25,713 nucleotides of DNA from JBOGIF01 sp050742415 (GTDB lineage: Bacteria; Actinomycetota; Acidimicrobiia; Acidimicrobiales; AC-14), in assembly GCA_050742415.1 (NCBI GenBank), contig JBOGIF010000200.1:1-25713 (forward strand), given 5' to 3'. The notes beneath the pieces are model-generated. The model was given only the letters and a program-made list of their open reading frames with translations. It ran no database searches and was not told the origin of the DNA. Shown here one piece after another: positions 1 to 7,454 of this stretch. How positions within the stretch are numbered: position 1 is the first letter of the stretch; each line of letters opens with the position of its first letter. The translations under genes were made by a program, and so were the position numbers.

Positions 1-237
1 TTCCTGGCCCGCACGATCAGCGAGGTGATGGGGCGCGAGGTCGTGCTCGTCTCGTCGGCCGACGAGACGGCCTTCGAGGTGAGCTCGATACTGGCTGAGA
101 CGGGCCTGGTCCGACGGACCGCCGGCAAGGGCGACCACCGGTTCATCTCGTCCGGTGATGTGGCATGGTTCCGTGCTCTCGGCGGTCGGCTCCTCGGCCC
201 GGAGCTCGACGAGGTGGAGGGCTGGCAGTGGGGCTGA
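1..237 (+). CDS. murI: Glutamate racemase, C-terminal part (5' end outside window)
   Basis: MurI interconverts L- and D-glutamate in the cytoplasm and so supplies D-Glu for peptidoglycan. Only the last 78 residues are present and the frame is open from base 1. They match the end of the family: an FLAR...MG segment that normally follows the second catalytic-Cys motif (GCTHYP, just outside the window), the LVSSADETA stretch (the usual VSSAxETA), and the terminal H-F-SSGD...F..LGGRLLG pattern. The catalytic residues cannot be inspected. The stop overlaps the start of the next gene, as in the murI-Rv1339-rph-rdgB order of mycobacteria. Identification rests on this motif set plus gene order. Confidence 0.88.
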   Translation, partial: FLARTISEVMGREVVLVSSADETAFEVSSILAETGLVRRTAGKGDHRFISSGDVAWFRALGGRLLGPELDEVEGWQWG

Positions 238-950
238 CGGTCACTGTGCTCGGCTGCTCCGGCTCCTACCCCGGCCCCGGGGGCGCATGCAGCGGCTACC
301 TCATCGGTGATGGCGACACGACGGTGTGGGTCGACGCCGGCTCGGGGACGCTGGCCAACCTCCAACGGCTGACGAGTGCCGACGCCGTGGACGCCGTCGT
401 GCTGACCCACGAGCATCCCGACCACTGGACCGACATCGAGGGCTTCCACAACATCCTGCGGTTCGTTACCGGCCGAAAGGGAGTGCCGGTGTTCGCGCCC
501 GCCGGCCTGCGCGACCGCACCTACGGGCCTACCGAGCCGTGGCTGGCGTGGACCGATGTCGCCGATGGCCACCGGGTGACGGTCGGGTCTCTGTCGATGT
601 CCTTCTCGCGCACCGACCATCCTCCCGAGACGCTTGCCGTCCGGGTCGACGCTGGAGGTCGCTCGGTGGGCTACTCGTCCGACACCGGCCCCGGCTGGTC
701 CCTGGAGGCGTTGGGTGAGGGTCTCGATCTGGCACTTTGCGAGGCCACGCTGCCCGCCGAGAAGAAGGGCGAGCTCGCCCATCTGACCGCTGGCCAGGCG
801 GGGGCGACGGCGCGGGCCGCCGGCGTCGGGCAACTGGTGCTCACCCACTTGTGGCCCACGCTCGACGCGGAACAGTCGAGGGCCGAGGGCGCGGCCGCGT
901 TCGGCAAGCCGGTCGAGGTCGCGTCTGTCGGTTCGACATTCCACGTCTGA
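228..950 (+). CDS. MBL-fold metallohydrolase, Rv1339-like (candidate cyclic nucleotide phosphodiesterase)
   Basis: A 240-residue metallo-beta-lactamase-fold protein. The metal motif HxHxDH is clear at residues 61-66 (T-H-E-H-P-D-H), with further likely ligands at His131, Asp152 and His207. The GTG at 228 was chosen because a GAGGTGGAGG stretch lies at 211-220 and the protein then begins directly with the first beta strand (GLTVTVLGCSGS); longer starts would run deep into murI. It overlaps the murI stop by 10 bases. The position between murI and rph matches M. tuberculosis Rv1339, which has been reported as an atypical class II cAMP phosphodiesterase. That activity is transferred here by synteny and fold, so another phosphodiesterase or hydrolase substrate is possible. 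Confidence 0.85.
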   Translation: MGLTVTVLGCSGSYPGPGGACSGYLIGDGDTTVWVDAGSGTLANLQRLTSADAVDAVVLTHEHPDHWTDIEGFHNILRFVTGRKGVPVFAPAGLRDRTYGPTEPWLAWTDVADGHRVTVGSLSMSFSRTDHPPETLAVRVDAGGRSVGYSSDTGPGWSLEALGEGLDLALCEATLPAEKKGELAHLTAGQAGATARAAGVGQLVLTHLWPTLDAEQSRAEGAAAFGKPVEVASVGSTFHV

Positions 951-980
951 CCACCCCACACCAATGAGAGGAAGAACACG

Positions 981-1739
981 ATGAGAAGCGACGGCCGCCA
1001 GCCCGACGAGCTCCGGCCCCTCCGGTTCGAGCGCGACTACACCGAGTTCGCCGCCGGATCGGTACTGGTGTCGATGGGCCGCACCCGCGTGCTCTGCACG
1101 GCGTCGGTCGACGAGCGGGTGCCGCCGTGGATGCGCGGCAAGGGAACCGGTTGGGTGACCGCCGAGTACTCGATGCTGCCGGGTTCGACGTCGGAGCGCA
1201 GCGATCGCGAGGTCAACCGAGGGCGACCATCGGGGCGGACCCAGGAGATCCAACGGCTGATCGGCAGGTCGCTGCGGTCGGTCACCGACGTGGCCGTGCT
1301 CGGCGAGCGCCAGGTTCTCCTCGACTGCGACGTGCTCCAGGCTGACGGCGGCACGCGCACGGCGTCGATCTGCGGCGCCTACGTCGCCCTGCACGACGCC
1401 CTCAGCCGGCTGGTCAAGGCCGGTCGCCTGGCCGCCCATCCGCTGACGGCGGCGTGCGCAGCCGTGTCGGTGGGGGTTGTCGACGCCGTCGCCCTTCTCG
1501 ACCTCGAGTACACCGAGGACGTGCGGGCCGAGGTCGACATGAACGTGGTGATGACGTCGACGGGCCGGTTCGTGGAGGTGCAGGGCACGGCCGAGGGGCT
1601 GCCGTTCAGCCGGTCCGAGCTCGACGACCTGCTGGGGCTCGCCGAGCACGGCATAGCCACCATCCTCGACGCCCAGTCCGAGGCCCTCCTGACTCCCCCA
1701 CCTCCGCGCGTGCTGCCGGCGGGTCGCGCCGGAAGGTGA
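981..1739 (+). CDS. rph: Ribonuclease PH
   Basis: RNase PH is a phosphorolytic 3'-5' exoribonuclease that trims tRNA precursors after CCA and takes part in rRNA decay, acting as a hexamer of dimers. The 252-residue protein has the usual length. Visible signatures are the N-terminal RSDGR, Arg86 within SGRTQEI, the phosphate-binding GGTRT at 123-127 (Thr125, Arg126), and the acidic [13 protein letters not shown] segment at about 179-191. The start is ATG 981, preceded by GAGAGGAAG at 966-974. The stop (TGA 1737-1739) overlaps the ATG of rdgB by one base, so the two are probably translationally coupled. The last ~15 residues are Pro/Arg rich and unlikely to be structured. Confidence 0.96.
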   Translation: MRSDGRQPDELRPLRFERDYTEFAAGSVLVSMGRTRVLCTASVDERVPPWMRGKGTGWVTAEYSMLPGSTSERSDREVNRGRPSGRTQEIQRLIGRSLRSVTDVAVLGERQVLLDCDVLQADGGTRTASICGAYVALHDALSRLVKAGRLAAHPLTAACAAVSVGVVDAVALLDLEYTEDVRAEVDMNVVMTSTGRFVEVQGTAEGLPFSRSELDDLLGLAEHGIATILDAQSEALLTPPPPRVLPAGRAGR

Positions 1740-2329
1740 TGCGTCTCGTCTTGGCCACCGCCAATCCCCACAAGGCGGCCGAGATCGTGCCGCTCCTTCG
1801 CGAGTTCGAGGTGGTTCGGCGGCCGTCGGGGCTGGCCGAAGTGGACGAGACCGAGGACACGCTGGAAGGCAACGCCCAACTCAAGGCGGAGGCGGTGTTC
1901 GCCGCCACCGGTGAGGCCGCGGTCGCCGACGACACCGGACTGGAGGTCGAGGCTATCGGCGGTGCACCAGGCGTCTACTCGGCGCGGTACGCCGGGCCTG
2001 ACGCCACCTACGCCGACAACGTGGCCAAGCTGCTGCAGGCTCTCGGCGGCCTTCGGGGGCCATCGGCTCGCCGGGCCCGGTTCCGGACGGTGGCGGTGGC
2101 CGTGCTTCCCGGCGGCGGCGTGGTGCAAGCCGAGGGTTGGGTCGAGGGGTCCATCGCCTCGTCGCCCCGGGGGACCAACGGCTTCGGCTACGACCCCGTA
2201 TTCGTGCCCGACGACGGCGACGGCCGCACCTTCGCAGAGATGTCGGCCGCGGAGAAGGCGTCCTGCTCCCACCGGGCCCGGGCCTTCCGCGCCCTGGCCA
2301 TGGCCCTGGAGCCGTTCCGGGGACGCTGA
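1739..2329 (+). CDS. rdgB: dITP/XTP pyrophosphatase (RdgB/HAM1 family)
   Basis: This cytoplasmic house-cleaning enzyme hydrolyses non-canonical purine triphosphates (dITP, XTP) to the monophosphate and pyrophosphate. The 196-residue protein shows the family motifs in order: TANPHK at 7-12, EGNAQLKA at 43-50, DDTGLEV at 64-70 with the metal-binding/catalytic Asp pair, SARYAG at 81-86, GFGYDPVF at 148-155 and SHRARAF at 177-183. The ATG at 1739 overlaps the rph stop (TGATG). It is the last gene of the murI-MBL-rph-rdgB operon; about 60 bases later a separate tRNA promoter begins. Confidence 0.96.
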   Translation: MRLVLATANPHKAAEIVPLLREFEVVRRPSGLAEVDETEDTLEGNAQLKAEAVFAATGEAAVADDTGLEVEAIGGAPGVYSARYAGPDATYADNVAKLLQALGGLRGPSARRARFRTVAVAVLPGGGVVQAEGWVEGSIASSPRGTNGFGYDPVFVPDDGDGRTFAEMSAAEKASCSHRARAFRALAMALEPFRGR

Positions 2330-2388
2330 AGGTCGTACAGCCACCCTGAACGACCCCGGAAGGAGGCGGGACCGGCCGGGGAGCGCGC

Positions 2389-2394
2389 TAGATT
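2389..2394 (+). promoter_or_regulatory. Likely -10 element of the tRNA-Gly promoter
   Basis: TAGATT, matching the actinobacterial TANNNT pattern, ends 11 bases before the mature 5' end of the tRNA. That would give a short 5' leader. No convincing -35 hexamer is visible 16-18 bases upstream. Confidence 0.5.
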
Positions 2395-2405
2395 CGTTGT
2401 CAGTC

Positions 2406-2480
2406 GCGGACGTGGCTCAGTGGTAGAGCATCACCTTGCCAAGGTGAGGGTCGCGGGTTCGAATCCCGTCGTCCGCTCCA
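2406..2480 (+). tRNA. tRNA-Gly (anticodon GCC)
   Basis: The cloverleaf can be read directly. The acceptor stem GCGGACG (2406-2412) pairs with CGTCCGC (2470-2476), the discriminator is T2477, and CCA is encoded at 2478-2480. The D-loop carries the GGCTCAGTGGTAGAGC signature. The anticodon stem TCACC/GGTGA flanks the loop TTGCCAA with anticodon GCC at 2438-2440. The T-loop GGTTCGAATCC is canonical. Accessory genes begin shortly after it, and tRNA-Gly 3' ends are common integration sites, but no duplicate of the 3' end was found in this window. Confidence 0.97.
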
Positions 2481-2496
2481 AGAAACCGCAGTTCAG

Positions 2497-2525
2497 GCCC
2501 GGTCTTCGGACCGGGCTCTTGCTTT
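2497..2525 (+). terminator. Intrinsic-type terminator after tRNA-Gly
   Basis: A perfect 8-bp stem (GCCCGGTC 2497-2504 and GACCGGGC 2509-2516) closed by a TTCG tetraloop is followed by the T-rich tail TCTTGCTTT. The interrupted T tract is typical of high-GC genomes. It starts 17 bases after the encoded CCA. Confidence 0.85.
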
Positions 2526-2560
2526 CCCGGAGGCCCTTGTCCATGACATCCCCGTACCGT

Positions 2561-2662
2561 CGCAGCCCGCATCGCCCGCATCGCAGCCCGCACCGCTTGA
2601 CACAGCCCGCACCGGCTTGACACGCAGCCCGCACCGGCTGACACAGCCCGCACCGGCTTGGG
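2561..2662 (+). repeat. Short imperfect tandem repeat, about 19-20 bp unit
   Basis: Four copies of CAGCCCGCACCGGCTTGACA-like units begin at 2584, 2603, 2625 and 2644. Differences are one missing G in unit 1, a 2-base insertion (CG) before unit 3, one missing T in unit 3, and GGG in place of ACA in unit 4. Two degenerate partial units with CAGCCCGCAT/CGCCCGCAT precede them at 2561-2583. The spacing is too tight for CRISPR. Two copies contain CTTGACA, which resembles a -35 hexamer, but no -10 is positioned for them. The role is unknown; replication slippage is the simplest origin. Confidence 0.8.
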
Positions 2663-2741
2663 CGGTGACCGGGTAGGAGTGCATGAGCGATTCGTCTCTT
2701 GGCCGCCGAACCGGATCTGCACCCAAACGAATGAAGACGAT

Positions 2742-2754
2742 TAGAATAAGTACG
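2742..2754 (+). promoter_or_regulatory. -10 element and leaderless start for the AbiE operon
   Basis: TAGAAT (2742-2747) differs from TATAAT at one position. It is followed by a 6-base gap and then the GTG start codon at 2754, so transcription would begin at or next to the GTG. No Shine-Dalgarno sequence precedes the start. This is the usual layout of leaderless actinobacterial transcripts. No -35 is obvious. Confidence 0.55.
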
Positions 2755-3584
2755 TGTCCGGTTCACGGTCCGATGTCGAGGATTCGCCAAGCACGCCGCG
2801 GGAACTGTCCGACTGGCTGCTCGCCCGTGGGCGTCATTGGATCACGTCGGGCGAGGCCGCGGCCTTGCTCGGTGTCCCGCAGGCTCACGTGTCGCCCACG
2901 CTCGCTCGTTGGCGCCAGAAGGGATTCCTGTTCAGCCCGACCAGAGGTGTCTACGTCCCGATCCCACCTGAGTACCGCTCGTGGGGTGCCGTCCCGGCGT
3001 CGCACTTCATCGACCCACTCATGCGGCACCTCGGCCACGACTACTACGTGGCCCTCTTGTCAGCCGCCGAGGCGCACGGGTTTGCACACCAGCGCCCCCA
3101 GGTGTTCCAGGTGATGACTCCGGCGCGACTGCGCGACCGTTCATTCGGCCGAGTCCGCGTGTCATTCGTAACGTCGGTGGCTGTCGCATCGCGGCCGACC
3201 GTCGAGAGGAACACTCCGACGGGGACGATGCGAGTTTCGACTCCGGAGGTAACTGCACTCGACCTCGTATCGCTGCCGCGCCGAAGCGGTGGCATGTCAA
3301 ACGTGGCGACGGTCTTCGGCGAAATGATCCAGGACCACGCCCTCGATCCGGGGCGCCTTGCCGAAGTCGCGGCCGGGTATCCGACTGCGGTAGCCCAGCG
3401 GACCGGTTGGCTGTTGGACCTAATGGCGAAGGAAATCCAAACGTCACTCGAACTCGAAGCACTTCACGAGGTGGCCAGCTCGCGTGCCACGCCGGCGATG
3501 CTCGATACCTACGGCCCTTGCAGCGGGCCCTTCGACGAACGTTGGAACCTAACCGTCAATGGCTCGATCGAGCCCGACCTGTGA
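2754..3584 (+). CDS. abiEi: AbiEi-family antitoxin / transcriptional repressor (type IV toxin-antitoxin)
   Basis: The 276-residue protein has an N-terminal winged-helix region at about residues 17-68 (ELSDWLLARG, TSGEAAALLGV, LARWRQKGFLF, RGVYVPIP), the usual AbiEi DNA-binding domain. It is followed by the antitoxin C-domain (YYVALLSAAEAHGFAHQRPQVFQV at about 97-120, then TPEVTALDLV at 163-172). In characterised AbiE systems AbiEi represses the operon and neutralises the AbiEii nucleotidyltransferase without forming a stable complex. The start is GTG 2754, directly after a -10-like hexamer. The stop overlaps the toxin start by 4 bases (GTGA), which supports the pairing. The antitoxin identity comes from domain pattern and partner; phage resistance is inferred. 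Confidence 0.87.
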   Translation: MSGSRSDVEDSPSTPRELSDWLLARGRHWITSGEAAALLGVPQAHVSPTLARWRQKGFLFSPTRGVYVPIPPEYRSWGAVPASHFIDPLMRHLGHDYYVALLSAAEAHGFAHQRPQVFQVMTPARLRDRSFGRVRVSFVTSVAVASRPTVERNTPTGTMRVSTPEVTALDLVSLPRRSGGMSNVATVFGEMIQDHALDPGRLAEVAAGYPTAVAQRTGWLLDLMAKEIQTSLELEALHEVASSRATPAMLDTYGPCSGPFDERWNLTVNGSIEPDL

Positions 3585-4357
3585 TCCCTCGCGCCGACAT
3601 CGTGGACTGGGGCCGCCGCGTCGGCTGGCCAACGGACGAACAGGTTGAGCAGGACCTGTTGCTGTCGCGCCTCATCATCGAGATCGCCAATGATCCGTAC
3701 TTGGGCGAAGAGCTCGTGTTCCGGGGCGGTACCTGTCTGTACAAGCTCCACGCCGACAAGGCGTATCGATACAGCGAGGACCTCGACTACGTGAGGCGCA
3801 GCGGCGGGGGAATCGCTGACCTGACACGCGCCGTGAGCGCGATCGGCTCAGCGCTCGGGATGGAGGTCCGTACCCGGATCGGGCAGCAGCCGAAGATCTA
3901 CCTTCGAGCGCCCTTCGAGTCTGGTGACGCCCGGATGCGGATCAAGGTCGAGGTCAACACGTTCGAGCGCTCGCCTGCCCGTGAACTGGTCCGCCTTCCC
4001 TACTCAGTGAAATCGGCGTGGTTCACGGGGAGGGCCGACGTTCTCACCTTCAGCCTCGCCGAACTCGTCTCGACCAAGCTCCGCGCCCTGTTCCAAAGGT
4101 CGAAAGGTCGGGACCTCTTCGACCTCTGGCTCGCCCTGAGCCAACTCGGCATCGCCCCGATGGACATCGTTGCCTGCTTCGACGCCTACCGACCGCGGGG
4201 CTACACCCGCGGCCGGGCGGAACAGAACCTCCGCGCGAAGCTGGCCAACCGAACGTTCCGCGAGGATGTCATGCCGCTGGTCGCCACCTGGCCTGAGGGC
4301 TACGACATCGCCGCCGCCGCCGACCTTGTCATCACCGAGGTGTTCTCTTTGCTCTGA
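3581..4357 (+). CDS. abiEii: AbiEii/AbiGii-family nucleotidyltransferase toxin
   Basis: A 258-residue DUF1814-type nucleotidyltransferase, the toxin of type IV AbiE systems. Related enzymes (MenT) add nucleotides to tRNA 3' ends and block translation. Catalytic motifs are intact: FRGGTCL at 47-53, SEDLDY at 65-70 with the metal-binding Asp67 and Asp69, IKVEV at 121-125, and the fourth motif RSKGRD at 173-178 (RxKxxD) followed by LFDLW. GTG 3581 is chosen because it overlaps the antitoxin stop (GTGA) and the protein then begins at a normal N-terminus; upstream in-frame sequence is antisense-like filler. No truncation is seen, so the toxin is probably functional. Confidence 0.88.
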   Translation: MIPRADIVDWGRRVGWPTDEQVEQDLLLSRLIIEIANDPYLGEELVFRGGTCLYKLHADKAYRYSEDLDYVRRSGGGIADLTRAVSAIGSALGMEVRTRIGQQPKIYLRAPFESGDARMRIKVEVNTFERSPARELVRLPYSVKSAWFTGRADVLTFSLAELVSTKLRALFQRSKGRDLFDLWLALSQLGIAPMDIVACFDAYRPRGYTRGRAEQNLRAKLANRTFREDVMPLVATWPEGYDIAAAADLVITEVFSLL

Positions 4358-4470
4358 TCCTGCGGCCTCTCAACCAGGCTGGAAGACTGGTCACCGAGTG
4401 CGAGGGCGCACGCGGCAAGACGGCTTCCAGCGTCCAATCGATCGCAGTGATGTCAAGGAGAGTCACCAAC

Positions 4471-6450
4471 GTGAAGACCGGTACGGCGATGATTCGCAAG
4501 CTCATGGACCAGGTAACTCATGGTGAGCTGCGACTACCAGAGATCCAGCGCGGGTATGTCTGGAAGCCGGCGCAGGTCGCGGGGCTAATCGACTCTCTGT
4601 ACCGGGGCTACCCATCGGGCTCCGTCCTCCTGTGGGAGACCAACGAGCAGGTGACGGAGAAGGACCTCGCGAGCGCTGGCGCAACTGGCGTGTCGATGAT
4701 CAAGCCGCTCTACCTGCTCGACGGGCAGCAGAGGCTTACATCACTCCATCGGGTCTTCACGGGCCACGAGCGCGCTCAAGTCGTATTCAACGTGCTGACG
4801 GAGAAGTTCCAGATTGAGAGCGCAGCTACCAAGAAGGATGTCCGATGGGTCAGCGTCCACGACTTGCTTGCCGACAAGGTGAGCGCCTTCGGCCTCGTGG
4901 CCGAGTTGCAGCCCGTCGTCGATGGTGAGGGACTAACTCAAGAGGACTTGTTCGCCCGCCTCGATCGGGTCAAGAGCATCTCTCGGTACACATACTGGCT
5001 GGAGATCCTCGATGACCTTCCCTATCACGAGGTCACCGAGATCTTCGTCCGCGTCAACTCCCGTGGTCGAGCGCTGAAGGACACCGACCTGGCGTTGGCA
5101 ACACTCTCGGCACGCTGGCCCGGGGTCGTGGCGAAGCTCGAGGAAGAGGTTGCCTGGTGTCGTGAACACCATTACCAGGCACTCGACATGGCCTTCCTGG
5201 TGCGGTGTCTTGCTGCCTTGGCCACGGAGACAACGAGTCCAGGTTCGTTCACCAACGTCGAGATCCCCCAGCTTGAAGCAGCGTGGCAGGCAACCAGGAA
5301 GGGGCTTCATCATGTGGTCGCCCTCCTGCAGGAGGAGGTTTCGATCGACAACAGCACCCTGATCCCCTCGGCGAATGCGCTGGTCCCGCTCGTCTATTAC
5401 TTGGGCAAGAGAAGCGACATCGCCCTCGCCGGGGCAGAGCGAAACGGCCTGGTCTATTGGCTGTTGGTCGCGTTCATTCAGAGCCGTTACAGCTCGTCAG
5501 CAGCCAACGCGATCGCCCAGGATGTAACCGCCTTACGATCCGACGACCCCCTTCGGAACCTCTACCGCAACCTCGGGCTGCTTCACCAGCGCCCCGAGAT
5601 AACGGCGGCAACCCTTGCTGGGAAGGGATCGACGAGCCCCTTCTTCCTACTAAGCTACCTAGCTGCTCGTAGGAGGAAGGCACGTGACTGGTGGTATGGC
5701 GTGCCGGTCGCCCTTAGCCACGACGGCTCATACTCGGTCGAATACCACCACATCCATCCACGAGCGAGACTGAGGGAAGCATACGGAAAGGCCGAGATCA
5801 ACGATCTTGCCAACCTCGCCTTCATCTCGGACAAGGCCAACAGGAAGATCAGTGCCCGTCCTCCTGCGTTGTACTTCGAGGAACTTGATTCCGAGGATCT
5901 CGACCGTCATTTCGTTCCGGTTGACCCTGATCTCCGGTGGGTCGAGCGCTACCCGGACTTCGTAGCCAAGCGCCGAGCATCACTTGCCGAGGCAATGAAC
6001 GCGCTCCTCGAATCCTTTCGACCGAGCATGCTCGACGAGGTCGTCATTGCTGAACAAGAAGCCGATGACGCGGTGTCACTGTCGATTCAGGCGTATGGCT
6101 CCTCCCGCGAGGCCGACGATGTCCTTCTAGTCTTCGCCGCAGTGCGGGGATCCGCGACCTGGCGGGACACGCTGGCTCTCGCGTCAATGGTCGGAGCGCT
6201 CGACGATCTCGCCGACGGACGCGGCACTGAGCTGGTCTTCGGAGGCGGCTCGGTCGACCTTCCCGCAGACACGATGGAGATAACCCTGCCGATGGGTCCC
6301 GTTCTCCTCACTGGCGCACCCGAGGAGTGGCGCAAGGTGCTCGATAGGGAGTTGGAGGACCTGTTGCCGGGCGACGAGTTGCCTGATGTCCGACCGCCGT
6401 CTGAATGGGACGGTTCGCGAGTTCCCTTATCGATTCTCGACTCCGACTGA
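4471..6450 (+). CDS. DUF262 / HNH (DUF1524-like) protein, GmrSD/SspE-type candidate defence nuclease
   Basis: A 659-residue protein from GTG 4471, which has AAGGAG at 4455-4460, 10 bases upstream; GTG/ATG codons at 4447/4450 are alternatives without such a site. The N-terminal DUF262 domain shows LPEIQRGYVW (about 22-31), GYPSGSVLLWE (about 46-56) and the nucleotide-handling DGQQRLTSL (about 84-92), plus VNSRGRALKDTDLA (about 195-208). A C-terminal HNH-like block reads EYHHIHPR (about 424-431), then NDLANLAFI and a further Asn (ANRKIS), as in DUF1524. The family includes type IV modification-dependent enzymes GmrSD and BrxU and the phosphorothioate-sensing SspE. Residues ~495-659 form an extra tail I do not recognise. 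It lies 113 bases after the AbiE toxin on the same strand, so cotranscription is possible. Confidence 0.82.
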   Translation: MKTGTAMIRKLMDQVTHGELRLPEIQRGYVWKPAQVAGLIDSLYRGYPSGSVLLWETNEQVTEKDLASAGATGVSMIKPLYLLDGQQRLTSLHRVFTGHERAQVVFNVLTEKFQIESAATKKDVRWVSVHDLLADKVSAFGLVAELQPVVDGEGLTQEDLFARLDRVKSISRYTYWLEILDDLPYHEVTEIFVRVNSRGRALKDTDLALATLSARWPGVVAKLEEEVAWCREHHYQALDMAFLVRCLAALATETTSPGSFTNVEIPQLEAAWQATRKGLHHVVALLQEEVSIDNSTLIPSANALVPLVYYLGKRSDIALAGAERNGLVYWLLVAFIQSRYSSSAANAIAQDVTALRSDDPLRNLYRNLGLLHQRPEITAATLAGKGSTSPFFLLSYLAARRRKARDWWYGVPVALSHDGSYSVEYHHIHPRARLREAYGKAEINDLANLAFISDKANRKISARPPALYFEELDSEDLDRHFVPVDPDLRWVERYPDFVAKRRASLAEAMNALLESFRPSMLDEVVIAEQEADDAVSLSIQAYGSSREADDVLLVFAAVRGSATWRDTLALASMVGALDDLADGRGTELVFGGGSVDLPADTMEITLPMGPVLLTGAPEEWRKVLDRELEDLLPGDELPDVRPPSEWDGSRVPLSILDSD

Positions 6451-6562
6451 TCACCGTGAGACCGGACAACGCCGCTCGTTTGTGCGCTTCGTCACCAGCG
6501 GGGTCTGTCGCATGGGCAGAGGCACCAACCGAACCGTCCGATCGTCCTGACTGGAGCCAGCC

Positions 6563-7063
6563 GTGATTGTCGCCCTGTTCGCGTTCATCGGCGTTCTCGT
6601 CGGGTCGCTTACCTCGATCGCATTGGAAGTATGGCGATCATCGTCTGACCGCAAGGCTCGGCGAGCAGATGCTCTTCGGGTCGCGTCGGCAGCCTTTACG
6701 TCCTCGCTGACGCGCATTGAGCGAATCGCACCCCAGCTTGTCCTTCAGGAGGCTCGCAAGGATGAGCTAATCGACCAACTGCGCGGCCTTCAGGTGCAGG
6801 CGGCGGCCGAATATGAGGTCCTGCGCCTCCTGTTGAGGTCGCTCCAGACTCAAGAGGCGGGCCTCAAGACGCTCAGGTTTGCGTGGACTCTGTGGCAGGA
6901 CGCCATAAAGGGTGTCCATCCGCGGCACCCTGAAAGCAAATGGGATCTGTATCAGCACCAACTCCAAACGTTTCTCGTGGGCGTTCGTAGCGAGTTGGGG
7001 TTGCCCAACCCGGAGGCGGTTTTTGTCGAGCCGGCTGAGTGGCGTAGCTGGCTCTACGATTGA
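6563..7063 (+). CDS. Membrane-anchored hypothetical protein with coiled coil
   Basis: A 166-residue protein of no recognised family. One hydrophobic segment at residues 2-21 (start MIVALFAFIGVLVG) is followed by a basic stretch RSSSDRKARRADALR, so the bulk is likely cytoplasmic (N-out/C-in anchor). Residues ~35-105 are rich in heptad-like Leu/Ala/Glu/Arg and probably form a long helix or coiled coil. The C-terminus is Trp-rich (EWRSWLYD). GTG 6563 follows GGAG at 6553-6556 with a 6-base gap. It lies 112 bases after the DUF262 gene on the same strand. The context suggests an accessory or defence-linked protein, but nothing in the sequence gives a biochemical role. Confidence 0.65.
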   Translation: MIVALFAFIGVLVGSLTSIALEVWRSSSDRKARRADALRVASAAFTSSLTRIERIAPQLVLQEARKDELIDQLRGLQVQAAAEYEVLRLLLRSLQTQEAGLKTLRFAWTLWQDAIKGVHPRHPESKWDLYQHQLQTFLVGVRSELGLPNPEAVFVEPAEWRSWLYD

Positions 7064-7130
7064 TGCGGCTGTCGGATCCGTAGCTGATGGCGAATGCCGT
7101 GGCCTGGGAGGGGTTCGGACACGAGGACCA

Positions 7131-7361
7131 ATGACCGGTAGAACGAAACCATGGCATGTGGAGAAGGTCGATCCGGACATTGTGGCGAGACTGGCCGCCC
7201 TTCACGTCCCGTTCGAACGGGCGGTCGAGAGTGGCGTCGACATCTTGGGTGATCCTCACCGTGAGACCGACGACGGCTACAACTGGACCGTCCTCAGTCG
7301 GGCGCGCAATGTCGCCGATGTCGTTCCCGGTTCAGCGGCTGTGCCCTCCAGCCGGCGGTAG
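7131..7361 (+). CDS. Small hypothetical protein (76 aa), possibly 3'-truncated
   Basis: ATG 7131 is preceded by CGAGGA (7122-7127). The product begins MTGRTKPWHVEKVDPD and contains IVARLAALHVPFERAVESGVDILG, an acidic ETDDGYNWTVLSRARN segment and VADVVPGSA, then ends abruptly in PSSRR. The middle is amphipathic and protein-like, with no membrane segment or known motif. The ending looks unlike a natural C-terminus: related-looking small actinobacterial proteins, from memory and unverified, continue after the V-x-PG motif, and another frame stays open here (QPAVGDDRLSAEAAPH), so a frameshift near 7340-7360 is possible. Function unknown. Confidence 0.5.
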   Translation: MTGRTKPWHVEKVDPDIVARLAALHVPFERAVESGVDILGDPHRETDDGYNWTVLSRARNVADVVPGSAAVPSSRR

Positions 7362-7454
7362 GGGACGACAGGCTGTCCGCCGAAGCGGCGCCTCATGGAG
7401 CGCGCAGGAAGTGCCGTATCGCGTGCCCGCCAACGGAACCTTGGGAACACTGCC

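Noticed and set aside
1379..2344. Long minus-strand open frame opposite rph and rdgB
   Set aside because: It is a GC-skew shadow of two strongly supported plus-strand genes. Its translation is Gly/Arg/His-rich with no domain.
2453..2480. tRNA-Gly 3' end as an attachment site with a second att copy
   Set aside because: No second copy of the tRNA 3' end and no integrase gene were found in the window, so an integrative element is not supported beyond gene content.
2561..2662. Possible CRISPR array
   Set aside because: Units are contiguous 19-20 bp tandem copies without unique spacers, and no cas genes are present.
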